NCBI GenBank assembly: GCA_024276655.1
Contig: JAJRWU010000068.1
Coordinates: forward strand, 38,808-102,807
Length of the DNA stretch: 64,000 bases
Direction: 5' to 3'
Origin: Planctomycetota bacterium
Lineage (GTDB): Bacteria > Planctomycetota > Planctomycetia > Pirellulales > Pirellulaceae
The position numbers and the translations under genes were made by a program. Below the pieces are notes generated by a model, which made no database searches, was not told where the DNA came from, and saw only the letters and a list, made by a program, of their open reading frames with translations. Position 1 is the stretch's first letter. Each line of letters starts with the position of its first letter. This document shows, in pieces, positions 17,575 to 26,004 of the stretch.

Positions 17575-18219
17575 TCAACGACGCGGCGCCGCGCGATACC
17601 CACCCGCCGTTTTCCGAGATCGCGACCTGCGGTTGTATACTGTCTTTGCCCTGCCGACCTCTTTTTGAGGGCCGCCGACAACTCCCTCGAACACCTGAAC
17701 ATCGCGAATAGCGCCTTCAAATTCGCCGGGGCGGCTTTCCACGATTCCATGGTCTGCATGCTCATCGGCGACATAGCCTTCGTCGACATACCCTTCATCA
17801 ACAAACACCTCGCCGCCGCCTGCCGATCCACAACCCTCGTGTATTCGAGAGCCCCAAAGATTGCCCAACCGGGCGCCGCTGCATTCGTGGCTGCCGCAGG
17901 AATCGCAACTTTTTTGGCCGGTCCAATTTCCGTAGTCGTCGCAAGAGTCGCAGTCGTCGGGCGCGTCGTTGATCCAAGGATGCAAGTAGAATTCACCGCA
18001 GCCGGAGCCGCAGGTCAGTGCGTTTTTCATGTAAGACAGCAAACCGATGCGGCCAACTCCGCCGGCGCATGAATCGCAGCCGCCGCCTCCGCAATCGTCG
18101 CATGCCGCCGCAATGGGCGCGCCCTCGAAGCCGCCCCGGTAGAGGCTGTCGGTGCAGCACCCCGTAGCCAGCACCACCAACAGACACGCCCAGCCTAGGC
18201 CGAAGAATCGCAACATCAT
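17575..18219 (-). CDS. Cys/Gly/Asp-rich planctomycete-type lipoprotein
   Basis: A lipoprotein signal peptide is clear: FFGLGWACLLVVLATGCC with a lipobox (ATGC). The mature part has clusters such as CDDCGGGGCDSCAGG, LTCGSGCGEFYLHPWIND, DDCDSCDDYGNW and SCDSCGSHECSG. These are the composition and patterns of a family of short Cys-rich surface proteins I associate with planctomycetes; no function is known to me. The acidic Cys pairs could be disulfide-linked or bind metal; this is inference. The last 40 residues are basic. It is monocistronic and followed by repeat D. Confidence 0.7.
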   Translation of the reverse strand: MMLRFFGLGWACLLVVLATGCCTDSLYRGGFEGAPIAAACDDCGGGGCDSCAGGVGRIGLLSYMKNALTCGSGCGEFYLHPWINDAPDDCDSCDDYGNWTGQKSCDSCGSHECSGARLGNLWGSRIHEGCGSAGGGEVFVDEGYVDEGYVADEHADHGIVESRPGEFEGAIRDVQVFEGVVGGPQKEVGRAKTVYNRRSRSRKTAGGYRAAPRR

Positions 18220-18525
18220 CGAAGTTTCCTTTGTCGTAAAATCGCCATGCTTCGCACGGTGGCCGATAGGTCGTTCAACGGCAAATCGGAGCCGGCTGGA
18301 TACGCCAGCACATCAAAAACGCCAGCACTCCAGGCGGCGCAGAGCGCGTTTTCCGGCCTGGATAGGTTTATCGACCGCCTAATCCGCAAAATCGAGAAAA
18401 TCGCCATAAACTCCGCATCTTAATAGCGGCGGGTCGGTTGTCGTGGTTGGCGGGTGTTTTATACTGGCCCTTGTTGTTGGCCTACGCTGTTGTTGGCCCA
18501 CACTTTCGACCTCTCGGATTTGACC

Positions 18526-18939
18526 ATGACCTCACTCCCCATTCAGCGGTTGCACCACGCCGCCCTGACGACCGCCTCTCCCGAGCGGTCCAAGGCGTTT
18601 TACATGGAGGTGTTAGGGTTCAAGGAGTTGGAGCGGCCGGGGTTCCATTTCCGCGGCGGTTGGCTGGCGGGCTACGGTATGCAGATCCACATTATCGAAA
18701 ATGCGGCGGGAGTTGGCGAGCGTTCCACGGAAATCGATTCACGCAGGAACCATTTAGCCTTCGCCGTGGACGACGCCAGCCAAGTGACCGCCATTCTCGA
18801 AGAGCACGGCATTGCGTATCGTGAGCAAGTGAACGCCGGCGGCATCCATCAGACCTTTTTCCACGACCCCGATGGCCATCATATCGAAATTGCGGAGTAT
18901 CCACCCGATCCGCCGTTCGTGGTGAACGATCAAACCTAA
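18526..18939 (+). CDS. VOC/glyoxalase-fold protein
   Basis: A single vicinal-oxygen-chelate domain of 137 residues: IQRLHHAALTTASPERSKAF with the first metal-ligand-type histidine, FYMEVLGFKELERPGFHFRG, then RNHLAFAVDD with the second histidine region and FFHDPDGHHIEIAEY with the terminal Glu ligand. The family includes glyoxalase I, dioxygenases and resistance proteins; the substrate cannot be told. The start at 18526 was chosen because the protein aligns from there; the frame opens earlier at 18454. A palindromic repeat begins at its stop codon. Confidence 0.82.
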   Translation: MTSLPIQRLHHAALTTASPERSKAFYMEVLGFKELERPGFHFRGGWLAGYGMQIHIIENAAGVGERSTEIDSRRNHLAFAVDDASQVTAILEEHGIAYREQVNAGGIHQTFFHDPDGHHIEIAEYPPDPPFVVNDQT

Positions 18940-18941
18940 GA

Positions 18942-19016
18942 GCTCCTAACATAACCCCTGTTTGGCGTTTCAAACACGGAGTTTGACGCTGACCTACTAA
19001 GTTGTGTTAGAAGGTA
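18942..19016. repeat. Dispersed repeat family E, copy 1
   Basis: About 75 bp starting CTCCTAACATAACCCCTG and ending AAGTTGTGTTAGAAG. The ends pair (CTAACATAAC with GTTGTGTTAG), and an inner stem pairs CCTGTTTG with CAAACACGG. Other copies lie at 31176, 42723 and 49374. This copy abuts the stop codon of the VOC gene. Confidence 0.88.
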
Positions 19017-19060
19017 TAAACATACACAGATGAATCACAGAGCAATGGCGGCCCAAACGC

Positions 19061-19735
19061 GTGAATGAAACCTCAGAGTCGATCGAAGAAGCGAGAGAAC
19101 CCTCGGAATCTTTTGAGGAAGCGCTGCAGCGTTGCGGCCTGGACTTGCCGGAGCAGCAATTCGCCCAGTTAGACAACTACCGCGAACTGCTCTGGGGATG
19201 GAATAAAAAGCTCAACCTGACCCGCCACACCGACTTCGATACGTTCGCCTCGCGCGATGTGGTCGACGCTTGGCAACTCGCCCAGCATTTGCAGCCGGGA
19301 GAAGAGGTGTTGGACGTCGGCTCCGGCGGCGGCGCGCCCGGAGTGATACTCGCGATAATACGTCCTGACTTGCAAATGACGTTAGCCGAATCGGTCGGCA
19401 AGAAAGCGCAAACGCTCGATTCCATCGTGGCCGATCTCGAGTTGCCGGTGACGGTTTTCAATTCCCGCGCCGAGCATATGCTCGACGACTTTCGCTACGA
19501 CGTGCTTGTCGCGCGGGCGGTCGGTTCGATGTCGCGCATGCTGAAATGGTTTGACCCACACTGGGCCGCCTTCCATCGGCTGCTGCTCATCAAAGGGCCA
19601 CGCTGGGTGGACGAGCGCAAGGAAGCGCGGGAGCGCGGCCTGCTAAGCAAGCTCGAATTACGGCGTGTGGCTTCGTACCCCATGCCCGGCACGGAATCGG
19701 AAAGCGTGATTTTGCAAATCACGCTGAAAGAATAA
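19061..19735 (+). CDS. rsmG: 16S rRNA (guanine-527-N7)-methyltransferase RsmG
   Basis: RsmG (GidB) methylates G527 of 16S rRNA with S-adenosylmethionine. The N-terminal segment has the family's LLxWNxxxNLT pattern as LLWGWNKKLNLTRHTD. The SAM-binding motif is VLDVGSGGGAPGVILAII at about residues 84-101, followed by LAESVGKKAQTLDSI and the conserved VLVARAVGSMSRML. The length is 224 residues, close to the usual 207-240. The start is the ATG at 19061; the first 20 residues are Glu/Ser-rich and poorly conserved. Confidence 0.93.
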   Translation: MNETSESIEEAREPSESFEEALQRCGLDLPEQQFAQLDNYRELLWGWNKKLNLTRHTDFDTFASRDVVDAWQLAQHLQPGEEVLDVGSGGGAPGVILAIIRPDLQMTLAESVGKKAQTLDSIVADLELPVTVFNSRAEHMLDDFRYDVLVARAVGSMSRMLKWFDPHWAAFHRLLLIKGPRWVDERKEARERGLLSKLELRRVASYPMPGTESESVILQITLKE

Positions 19736-19792
19736 CCTTATTTCGGGGCTGCCCCATAGGGCATGGATAACTTTCTTCACGCTATAAATTTG

Positions 19793-19820
19793 ACGTAGTC
19801 GGTTTTCCGACCTACGTTTT
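19793..19820 (+). terminator. Possible terminator downstream of rsmG
   Basis: An inverted repeat ACGTAGTCGG ... CCGACCTACGT (one bulge, TTTT loop) followed by a short T run. The remaining bases from 19821 to 20125 contain no gene or repeat that I can recognise. Confidence 0.45.
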
Positions 19821-20125
19821 AGATGGGTGTATTCCGTCAGGCGAGTTCTCGCAATTTCTCTCACGATTTGTGACGGATGCCCCTCACGCGGCAAGGTGCG
19901 GCGCAGTTGCATCCTCGTGATGCGAATGCGTCCTATTCGGTCGCTTGGAGTTAAACACACATCGACCACCAGGACATTCGTCTGGCCGCTGGAATTTTGT
20001 GTTGATCACCGCCGCGTGTGTGCGACTGCGCTCATGCTTCGTTGGCAATCGGTTTTCAGTGCGCCGGGTTCGGTTATCACAAGCCTCTTTTGCGCCGATT
20101 TCGGACGCAGGACTGCTGAACGCTT

Positions 20126-20821
20126 ATGAAAACAAAGTTGTTCGAAAAAGGGCGCCCCTACCAGGATTCGCTGCAAGGTTTTCGCGAAGACTTCCAGGCT
20201 TTGGAGCAGTTGGTGGACGAACTCTTTGAACAACTGCATGTGTTCCGAGCTTCGTTGGCGTCGAAGGAAAAAGAACTGGAGCTGGTGCAGAGCCAGCTCG
20301 ACGACCGCACTCGCGAACTCGAACACCAGCGCAGCGACGCCGATTCGCTGGCCGCGCATTTTGATCATCATGACCAACAACTCGCCAACGCCCTGCGATT
20401 GCTGGAGGAGTTTAAGGTGGAGGCGTCGCAATACCCGAACCTGAATGCTGAAGGGGCGCCGGTGAGCGGCGCCGAAGCCGACCGGCTGCTCGCCTCGGAG
20501 CAACAGCGGGCCGCGTTGGAAGCCGAACTCGAGATAGTCCGCAGTCGGGCGGCGGAATTGCAAGAGACGATTTTCGAACAGAAACAAGAAGTCGCCACGC
20601 GGTCTGACCAACTGCAACAAGATTTAAGGTACGTGCGAACGTTGCTGGAAAAACGCGTCGTTGCGGTCGAGCAGTTGGACACGCCGGCGGCGCAACGCAC
20701 TGCTTCCGAACCGCAGGCGAACGCACCGCGAGACGAACCCGATCCTGTAGCCGATTCGATCAAGGCGCAATTCGCCAAACTCCAACAAGATGTCGCCAAA
20801 CGCCGAACAAGACGTAAATAA
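20126..20821 (+). CDS. Coiled-coil protein, first gene of the GTPase-associated cluster
   Basis: The 231-residue product is almost entirely heptad-like: residues 15-110 (ALEQLVDELFEQLHVFRASL, then SKEKELELVQSQLDDRTREL) and 125-190 (SEQQRAALEAELEIVRSRAA and following). No signal peptide, membrane helix or catalytic motif is seen. The tail is basic (VAKRRTRRK). It ends 4 bases before the FGE-fold gene and is likely co-transcribed with it, the GTPase and the GAP1-N2-like gene. A structural or scaffolding role in that system is inference. I do not recognise a named family. Confidence 0.75.
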   Translation: MKTKLFEKGRPYQDSLQGFREDFQALEQLVDELFEQLHVFRASLASKEKELELVQSQLDDRTRELEHQRSDADSLAAHFDHHDQQLANALRLLEEFKVEASQYPNLNAEGAPVSGAEADRLLASEQQRAALEAELEIVRSRAAELQETIFEQKQEVATRSDQLQQDLRYVRTLLEKRVVAVEQLDTPAAQRTASEPQANAPRDEPDPVADSIKAQFAKLQQDVAKRRTRRK

Positions 20822-20825
20822 ATCT

Positions 20826-22058
20826 ATGGAATCAAAATCATATCATTATTGGGCCGCGTACGCCGGCGGCGGGTTCGCCTTATTGGCCATCGCCGGGGCA
20901 TGCCTGCTGTTTCGCTCTTCCCTGCCGCTGGTGGCGGCGGGAGTGTTTTGGTCGAGCTGGCTGTCGTCGCTTCGCCGATTTTTTTCGAAGGCGGAAGCCG
21001 ACGAGGAAGAACCTTGTGTAGAAGGGGCGGCGGAGCATCAAGATGACATTCTCGAAACGCACGACCTCGTCCGGCAGATGTTCGTGCAGAATCGATGTGC
21101 GCTGTTGCTCCGACCGCAAATCGCGGCCGACCTAGAACCCGAGACCGTGAATCACGCCCACAAATGTCTGGAAGACGACATGGCTTTTACGCCGGAGGGG
21201 GCGGTGTTCATGGAATCGTGGCGGGCTCTCAACGGTAATGAAGAAGACGCAGAAGAGGATGCGATGCTCGGCGCCTTGGTGCATGTAACAACCTACTACC
21301 TCGACCGACACACGGTCACGAATCAGCGATTTCAGAAGTTTGTCGACGCCGGTGGTTACGAAGACATGTCGCTCTGGGATCCTGAAATATGGCCCGCCGT
21401 GTTGAGCTTCATCGACCAGACCGATCACCCAGGCCCTCGCTTTTGGCGCGGCGGGCGGCATCTGAAAGAGTTGCAAACGCACCCGGTGGTGGGCGTTTGC
21501 TGGTATGAGGCGGCGGCGTACTCGCGTTGGGTGGGCACGCGTTTGCCGACCGACCCGGAATGGGTCAAGGCGGCGAGTTGGCCGGTTTCGGTCGGCGACC
21601 GGCGCCCCGTCCAGCGCAAATTCCCCTGGGGCGATACACCCGCAGATTCGCCGGCCCGGCTGTGGGCCAGCGATGGTCAGAGCACCGTTGGCGTCGACCA
21701 ACACCCAGAAGGCGCCACCGTCGGCGGCGTGCTGCAAATGGTGGGCAACGTGTGGGAATGGACCGCCGATTCCTTCGGCGCCTGGGAGCCGCCGGAAGCT
21801 CGCATCGAAACCAATTCCGGCATGCGGAGCATCCGCGGCGGCGCGTTTGACACCTACTTCGCCAATCAGGCTGCTTGCCAATTTCAAAGCGGAGAGAACC
21901 CGCTTTCGCGGCGGCGCAACATTGGCTTCCGCTGCGCATTGGGCGCCGCCGACCTAGCAACCACCTTCGCCGACTTCGATTCCCTCGAAGACGAGCCCGC
22001 CGCCCAACGCGACCATCAACTTACTGAATCAACGAACGCCCTCGCGGAGACGCCATGA
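20826..22058 (+). CDS. Membrane-anchored FGE-sulfatase-fold protein lacking the catalytic cysteines
   Basis: The N-terminus has two hydrophobic stretches (about residues 7-40: YAGGGFALLAIAGACLLF and LVAAGVFWSSWL). From about residue 130 the FGE (SUMF1) fold is clear: YYLDRHTVTNQRFQKFVDAG, HPVVGVCWYEAAAYSRWVGT, RLPTDPEWVKAA, MVGNVWEWTADSFG, MRSIRGGAF and RRRNIGFRCA. In catalytic FGEs the end carries a C-H-x-S-Y-C type cysteine pair before the GFRC; here that place reads FANQAACQFQ, so formylglycine formation is unlikely. Start: ATG at 20826, or 20790 with overlap into the previous gene. The ATGA overlap with the next gene indicates coupled translation. Confidence 0.83.
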   Translation: MESKSYHYWAAYAGGGFALLAIAGACLLFRSSLPLVAAGVFWSSWLSSLRRFFSKAEADEEEPCVEGAAEHQDDILETHDLVRQMFVQNRCALLLRPQIAADLEPETVNHAHKCLEDDMAFTPEGAVFMESWRALNGNEEDAEEDAMLGALVHVTTYYLDRHTVTNQRFQKFVDAGGYEDMSLWDPEIWPAVLSFIDQTDHPGPRFWRGGRHLKELQTHPVVGVCWYEAAAYSRWVGTRLPTDPEWVKAASWPVSVGDRRPVQRKFPWGDTPADSPARLWASDGQSTVGVDQHPEGATVGGVLQMVGNVWEWTADSFGAWEPPEARIETNSGMRSIRGGAFDTYFANQAACQFQSGENPLSRRRNIGFRCALGAADLATTFADFDSLEDEPAAQRDHQLTESTNALAETP

Positions 22059-23007
22059 CATCACCCGTTACAAGTCGTCATTCGATTGTGCCGCTCGATT
22101 CTTATCGTTTGGCGCAATACATGAAACCGATCGCTTGCTTTATTTGCGGCGAGGGAAACACGTTTGACTCCGAACTGTGCCACCTGTGCCACGCGCCGAT
22201 GGCGCTGGCGCATCAGGCGAACGACCAGCAGGTGGAGCCGCAAATGATCGCCGTGATTGGCGCCGCCGGCGCCGGGAAAACGGTCTATCTGGGCATGCTC
22301 ACCGACATGCTTTCGTCGTGCAATTCGGAGTTGCAACTCCTGGCGCGCGGCGCGTTTTCGATCTCTCTGCAACAGGCGACCATTGCGGCCTTGGCCCGTT
22401 GCGATTTTCCCGACAAAACGCCCAACGAACCCGATCGTTGGAATTGGATGCACTATCAGGCCATGATGAGCAACCGCCGCCACCCGCTGGAAATCATGAT
22501 CCCCGACATGGCCGGAGAAGCCCTGCTGGAGGAAATCAACCACCCGCATTCCTACCCCGTGATTCGCGCTTTTCTTTCCAAATGCACCGGCGCCTTGTTG
22601 CTGATCGACGCCAGCCGGTTGGAAAACGGCGATCGCGGCCATGACCTCACGGGAATGAAAATCCTGAGCTACCTTCGCGAGTTGAACGAACAACGCCAAC
22701 GGAAAGATCAAATTACCCGCTGGCGATCGTGTTCACCAAAGCCGACGAATGCAACACCTGTTTCGATTCGCCTCCGGCATTCGCCGAGCGTTACGCGGCC
22801 GGCGTTTGGGGACATTGCCAACAACGCTGGGACCGCTGCCGTTTCTTCGCCGCCGGGGTGGTGGGTTCCTGCGGCGTCCGCCGCGATTGGAATACTTTTG
22901 TGCGGGTGCCGTTGCGAGTGGAGCCGCGCGGCGTGACAGAACCCTTTCTCTGGCTTCTCAAACAATTTGAAGATCGGCGTAGTCGGCAAAAACGCAAAAA
23001 ATCGTAG
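22055..23007 (+). pseudogene. Zinc-ribbon GTPase (DO-GTPase/TRAFAC-like), frameshifted
   Basis: The N-terminus has a zinc ribbon (Cys28, Cys31, Cys42, Cys45), then a P-loop GAAGAGKT (69-76), a DMAGE switch-II-type motif in EIMIPDMAGEAL, and GALLLIDASRLE. After about codon 219 (near 22705-22715) the frame is lost. The continuation lies one frame back, reading NYPLAIVFTKADECNTCF from 22711, with TKAD as the base-recognition (G4) motif, and ends at 23007. Joined, the two frames give a normal-length GTPase; the in-frame product (to 22936) would lack G4. This is a one-base deletion or a sequencing error; there is no slippery heptamer for programmed shifting. It overlaps the FGE-fold gene by ATGA. 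Confidence 0.75.
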
Positions 23008-23067
23008 TACTTGCAGCGGCGGCAGGCCTTCAGCGGGGCCGCAGCCAATGCAACGTTCTCCCCCTTA

Positions 23068-23187
23068 GCATCGAGCGGAAAATTAGTGTCGTAGCCATGC
23101 TCGCCAGAGCGTGGGATGGTTCACCGCTCACCCACCGTCTGGCGACGATGGCTACACAAATGCGACCGTTATTTATCGCGCGGTGCT
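23068..23187. repeat. Dispersed repeat family B, copy 2
   Basis: Same structure as the copy at 7271 (ATCGAGCGG border, GTAGCCATGCTCGCCAGA hairpin arm). It lies between the GTPase gene and the GAP1-N2-like gene. It creates a spurious upstream extension of the latter's reading frame. Confidence 0.9.
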
Positions 23188-23229
23188 TACGCACTTCCCG
23201 ACTCCTTTTTGAACTGCCAGGACGTCCCA

Positions 23230-24126
23230 TTGAGCGAGCATCTTTACGAGCAACACCCGTTGCATATCGAGCAGGCGATTTATGCGTCGCAAGTATCCGA
23301 CCGAATGTCGGGCTATCAAATTTGCGCCGCCAGCAGCGGTATCGACGCCAATACCTCGCTGGAGCTTTCCACGTGGGGGCCCGCCCACGACGCCTTGGTC
23401 GATAGCCATCCCTTCGCGGCGAGCGTCAACTTTTTTCGTCTCAACAATGGATCGCCCGTGGTCGCCTTTTCTCAGGCCGTTGGCGGTGAGTACAGTGATC
23501 GAAAAGGGCAACACATTTGCACGCGGTTTCTGGTTCTTGACGCCGAAGGGTTCGCCAAATACTCCCATAACCCGTTTTTCATTATTGAAGCGGCGAAGGC
23601 GGCGGGGCATCTGGAGTGGCCGAGCCCGCCGACCAAAACGCTCGACGCCATCACGCTGGGAGGATCGGCCGGTCCGCTAGACCAAATTCTGCTGCGGCGA
23701 TTGGCCCGACGCTGGGGGCCGAAACGCCTGTTGCAACTTTTAGACGCCGCACTTGTGCAGCCCCGACTGTTTGTCCGACCGCCGCGCGACGCAAGTTGGG
23801 CCATTGCTGCAATCCTCAGCTTGGCGCCAGCGCAACATCGCTTGGAGCTGACCTTCACCACCGGCCTAAGATTCTCCAACACGCGTCCATTCCGGATCCA
23901 CTGCATGGTCGAGGAACATCGAAACCGTTTGAGGACCCGCGTCGGACCAGACGCCATGGTATTTCACCTTGACGCCGACCAAAACAGCTCGCCGATCCAC
24001 GAGTGGTCGAAGAAAATCGGTCCTGCCCTTCTGGAGCGGCAATGGAGCCGCATCGAAACCCAGCTTCGCCAAGCCGCCGAGCAACACGCCGAATGCAGCG
24101 AAAGTGCGTCTTTGAGTGCGTCATGA
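23230..24126 (+). CDS. GAP1-N2-like GTPase-associated protein
   Basis: The start is read as TTG at 23230: an AGGA lies 7 bases upstream and the protein then begins SEHLYEQHPLHIEQAIYASQ. The frame extends upstream only through a repeat element. The N-terminal pattern EQAIYAS....GYQICAAS.GI, followed by SVNFFRLNNGSPVVAFSQAV, GGEYSDRKGQHICTRFLVLD and FFIIEAA, fits my recollection of the GTPase-associated protein 1 N-terminal domain type 2. Such domains occur next to double-psi or TRAFAC-type GTPases in predicted prokaryotic conflict or signalling systems. No enzymatic motif is visible. Length is 298 residues. The family name rests on memory of motif and neighbour, not on a search. Confidence 0.7.
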   Translation: MSEHLYEQHPLHIEQAIYASQVSDRMSGYQICAASSGIDANTSLELSTWGPAHDALVDSHPFAASVNFFRLNNGSPVVAFSQAVGGEYSDRKGQHICTRFLVLDAEGFAKYSHNPFFIIEAAKAAGHLEWPSPPTKTLDAITLGGSAGPLDQILLRRLARRWGPKRLLQLLDAALVQPRLFVRPPRDASWAIAAILSLAPAQHRLELTFTTGLRFSNTRPFRIHCMVEEHRNRLRTRVGPDAMVFHLDADQNSSPIHEWSKKIGPALLERQWSRIETQLRQAAEQHAECSESASLSAS

Positions 24127-24249
24127 TTGCCCGCAGCGGATTCGCAACCTAGAGTTGCACTACTTGGCGCGCATCACGAGAAGGCGGGGCGGAAAAGCAA
24201 GCACCGCGCACCAGGGTGACAATAACGTCTCTTTTTTGAGTGACCTGAA

Positions 24250-25971
24250 ATGCCCCCTTCGCAAAATACCTGCGTCGCAGCGATGTCAGAAGTTTCACCC
24301 GCCTCGCCATGTTCCGCTCCCGCCGCGAAACGCGCGGCGTCTGCTCGTTTGCAGGAGTTGCGAGAGTGGTTTGGGGCGGAATTTTCACAATTCGACGGCA
24401 ACACCGGCAATTTGGAATGGTCGGCTCGCGACGGATTTTCCTTTGATGACGTTGTCACCGCCGAATTGGTGCGCGCCGTCTCGCGCGGCGGCAAGGCTGA
24501 AGTGATTGCCGAAGCAGGCGCTCTGCTCGTGCTTGCCATTCCTCTTAACGCAATAGGCAATGCGGCCTCGGTTGCCGTCGGCAAATTCCTCACCACGGCA
24601 ATCACCAATGAATGCGAGGCGAGCGCCGAAGCAACCGCTCTGGGCGCTTCGGCGGCGGAGGTCGTGGCGTGGGCCCAACGGCAAACCGTTTGGCCGGCGC
24701 GAGCACTCATCAAATTGGCGGAGGCGGTAACGCAAAAGTTTTTCGCCGAAGTAGAAAAAGATCTCGCCAAAAAAGAAGTCGAGAAACTGTCAGACAACCT
24801 CTCCTCCACCTACGAAGAAATCAGCCTGCTTTACGGCGTCACTCGCAATCTGCGAATTTCCAGTTCCGAAAACGACATGGGTCGCCTCACGCTCGATTGG
24901 CTGATTGAGTGCGTGCCGGCTGAATCGGTCGCTATCTACTACGCACCCGTGGCCGACGCCGATGAAGCAACCTATCAGGCTCGCACCGAAGCCAGCCTGA
25001 TTGTTCATGGCGAATGCCCGCTCGATGTCGAGCAATTGGAGCAACTCATCCAGGAACTTGAACTAGGCCCCGGCTGTGGCCCGCACGTGGCGAATCTTCC
25101 CGTCACGCAGGCGCCGGGCTGGCCGTTCCCGGAGATTCGCCAGTTGATCGTGGCGCCGCTCAGCGAAGGCGAGAATTTGTTTGGCTGGCTGGTGGCGTTT
25201 AATCATGTGGATGGACTAGAATTCGGCACCGTCGAAGCCAGCCTGCTGAGTTCCGTGGCTGCGATTCTGGGAACGCATAGCGGAAATGTTGACCTTTATC
25301 GCCAACAGCGGGAATTTTTGGCCAGCGTGGTGCAAGCCATGACATCGGCCATCGACGCCAAAGACCCCTACACCTGCGGCCATAGTGATCGCGTGGCGAG
25401 AATTTCCGTCAGGCTCGCGCAGGAATTGGGGTGCGATGATGAAACGCTCAACACGCTTTACATGGCGGGGCTGGTCCACGATATCGGCAAGATTGGCATC
25501 AACGACAGCGTGCTGCGCAAACCGGGGCGCCTGACCGCAATCGAATTCGAACAGATCAAAATGCATCCTGAATTAGGCTGTAAAATACTGGCCGATATCA
25601 AACAACTCTCCAATGTGTTGCCCGTGGTGTTGCATCATCATGAGCAGTGGGATGGCAGCGGATACCCCCATCAACTCGTCGGCGAAGACATCCCCTGGCT
25701 GGCGCGCATTTGTGCGGTCGCCGACGCCTACGACGCCATGTCGAGCGACCGGCCGTACCGCAAAGGCATGCCCGAGGAAAAAGTCCACGCTATTTTCCAG
25801 GGCGGTTCGGGTTCGCAGTGGGACCCCGACGTCGTGAACGCCTTTTTCACCGTGCAAGCCGACATTCGCAAAATTTGTCGCCGCGAGCGAGCAAATCTGA
25901 CTCTCGATGTGGGCCGTTGGGCCGATACCGGGAAGCCTCTTGTCGAACCCCCGCTCGGCGCGATATCGTAG
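24250..25971 (+). CDS. GAF/HD-GYP phosphodiesterase-like protein
   Basis: The C-terminal HD-GYP domain has the signature residues: CGHSDRVARISV at about 376, HDIGKIGI at about 409, HHHEQWDGSGYP at about 462-473 (the GYP motif) and ADAYDAMSSDRPYR. HD-GYP proteins usually hydrolyse cyclic di-GMP. The middle (about 200-350) looks like a GAF sensor domain. The first 175 residues, including a helical stretch AEVIAEAGALLVLAIPLNAI, form a domain I do not recognise. The length is 573 residues and no membrane segment is certain. An alternative start is the ATG at 24283. It lies downstream of the GTPase cluster on the same strand. Confidence 0.85.
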   Translation: MPPSQNTCVAAMSEVSPASPCSAPAAKRAASARLQELREWFGAEFSQFDGNTGNLEWSARDGFSFDDVVTAELVRAVSRGGKAEVIAEAGALLVLAIPLNAIGNAASVAVGKFLTTAITNECEASAEATALGASAAEVVAWAQRQTVWPARALIKLAEAVTQKFFAEVEKDLAKKEVEKLSDNLSSTYEEISLLYGVTRNLRISSSENDMGRLTLDWLIECVPAESVAIYYAPVADADEATYQARTEASLIVHGECPLDVEQLEQLIQELELGPGCGPHVANLPVTQAPGWPFPEIRQLIVAPLSEGENLFGWLVAFNHVDGLEFGTVEASLLSSVAAILGTHSGNVDLYRQQREFLASVVQAMTSAIDAKDPYTCGHSDRVARISVRLAQELGCDDETLNTLYMAGLVHDIGKIGINDSVLRKPGRLTAIEFEQIKMHPELGCKILADIKQLSNVLPVVLHHHEQWDGSGYPHQLVGEDIPWLARICAVADAYDAMSSDRPYRKGMPEEKVHAIFQGGSGSQWDPDVVNAFFTVQADIRKICRRERANLTLDVGRWADTGKPLVEPPLGAIS

Positions 25972-26004
25972 GTTCCGATTCAACCGGCAACTTACAGGAT
26001 GCTC

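Noticed and set aside
18216..18407. Short minus-strand frame upstream of the Cys-rich lipoprotein
   Set aside because: 63 codons, no ribosome binding site, no recognisable domain; it lies in the promoter region between two genes.
20826..22058. Annotation as sulfatase-activating enzyme for the sulfatase at 31334
   Set aside because: The catalytic cysteine pair is missing and the gene sits in a GTPase cluster, not with the sulfatase.
22700..22720. Programmed -1 frameshifting in the GTPase gene
   Set aside because: The zero-frame codons here (AAA GAT CAA ATT) do not form a slippery heptamer, and no stem follows directly; a mutation or sequencing error is simpler.
23116..23229. N-terminal extension of the GAP1-N2-like protein starting inside repeat B
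   Set aside because: The extension is translated repeat sequence; the same residues appear in open frames over other copies of repeat B.
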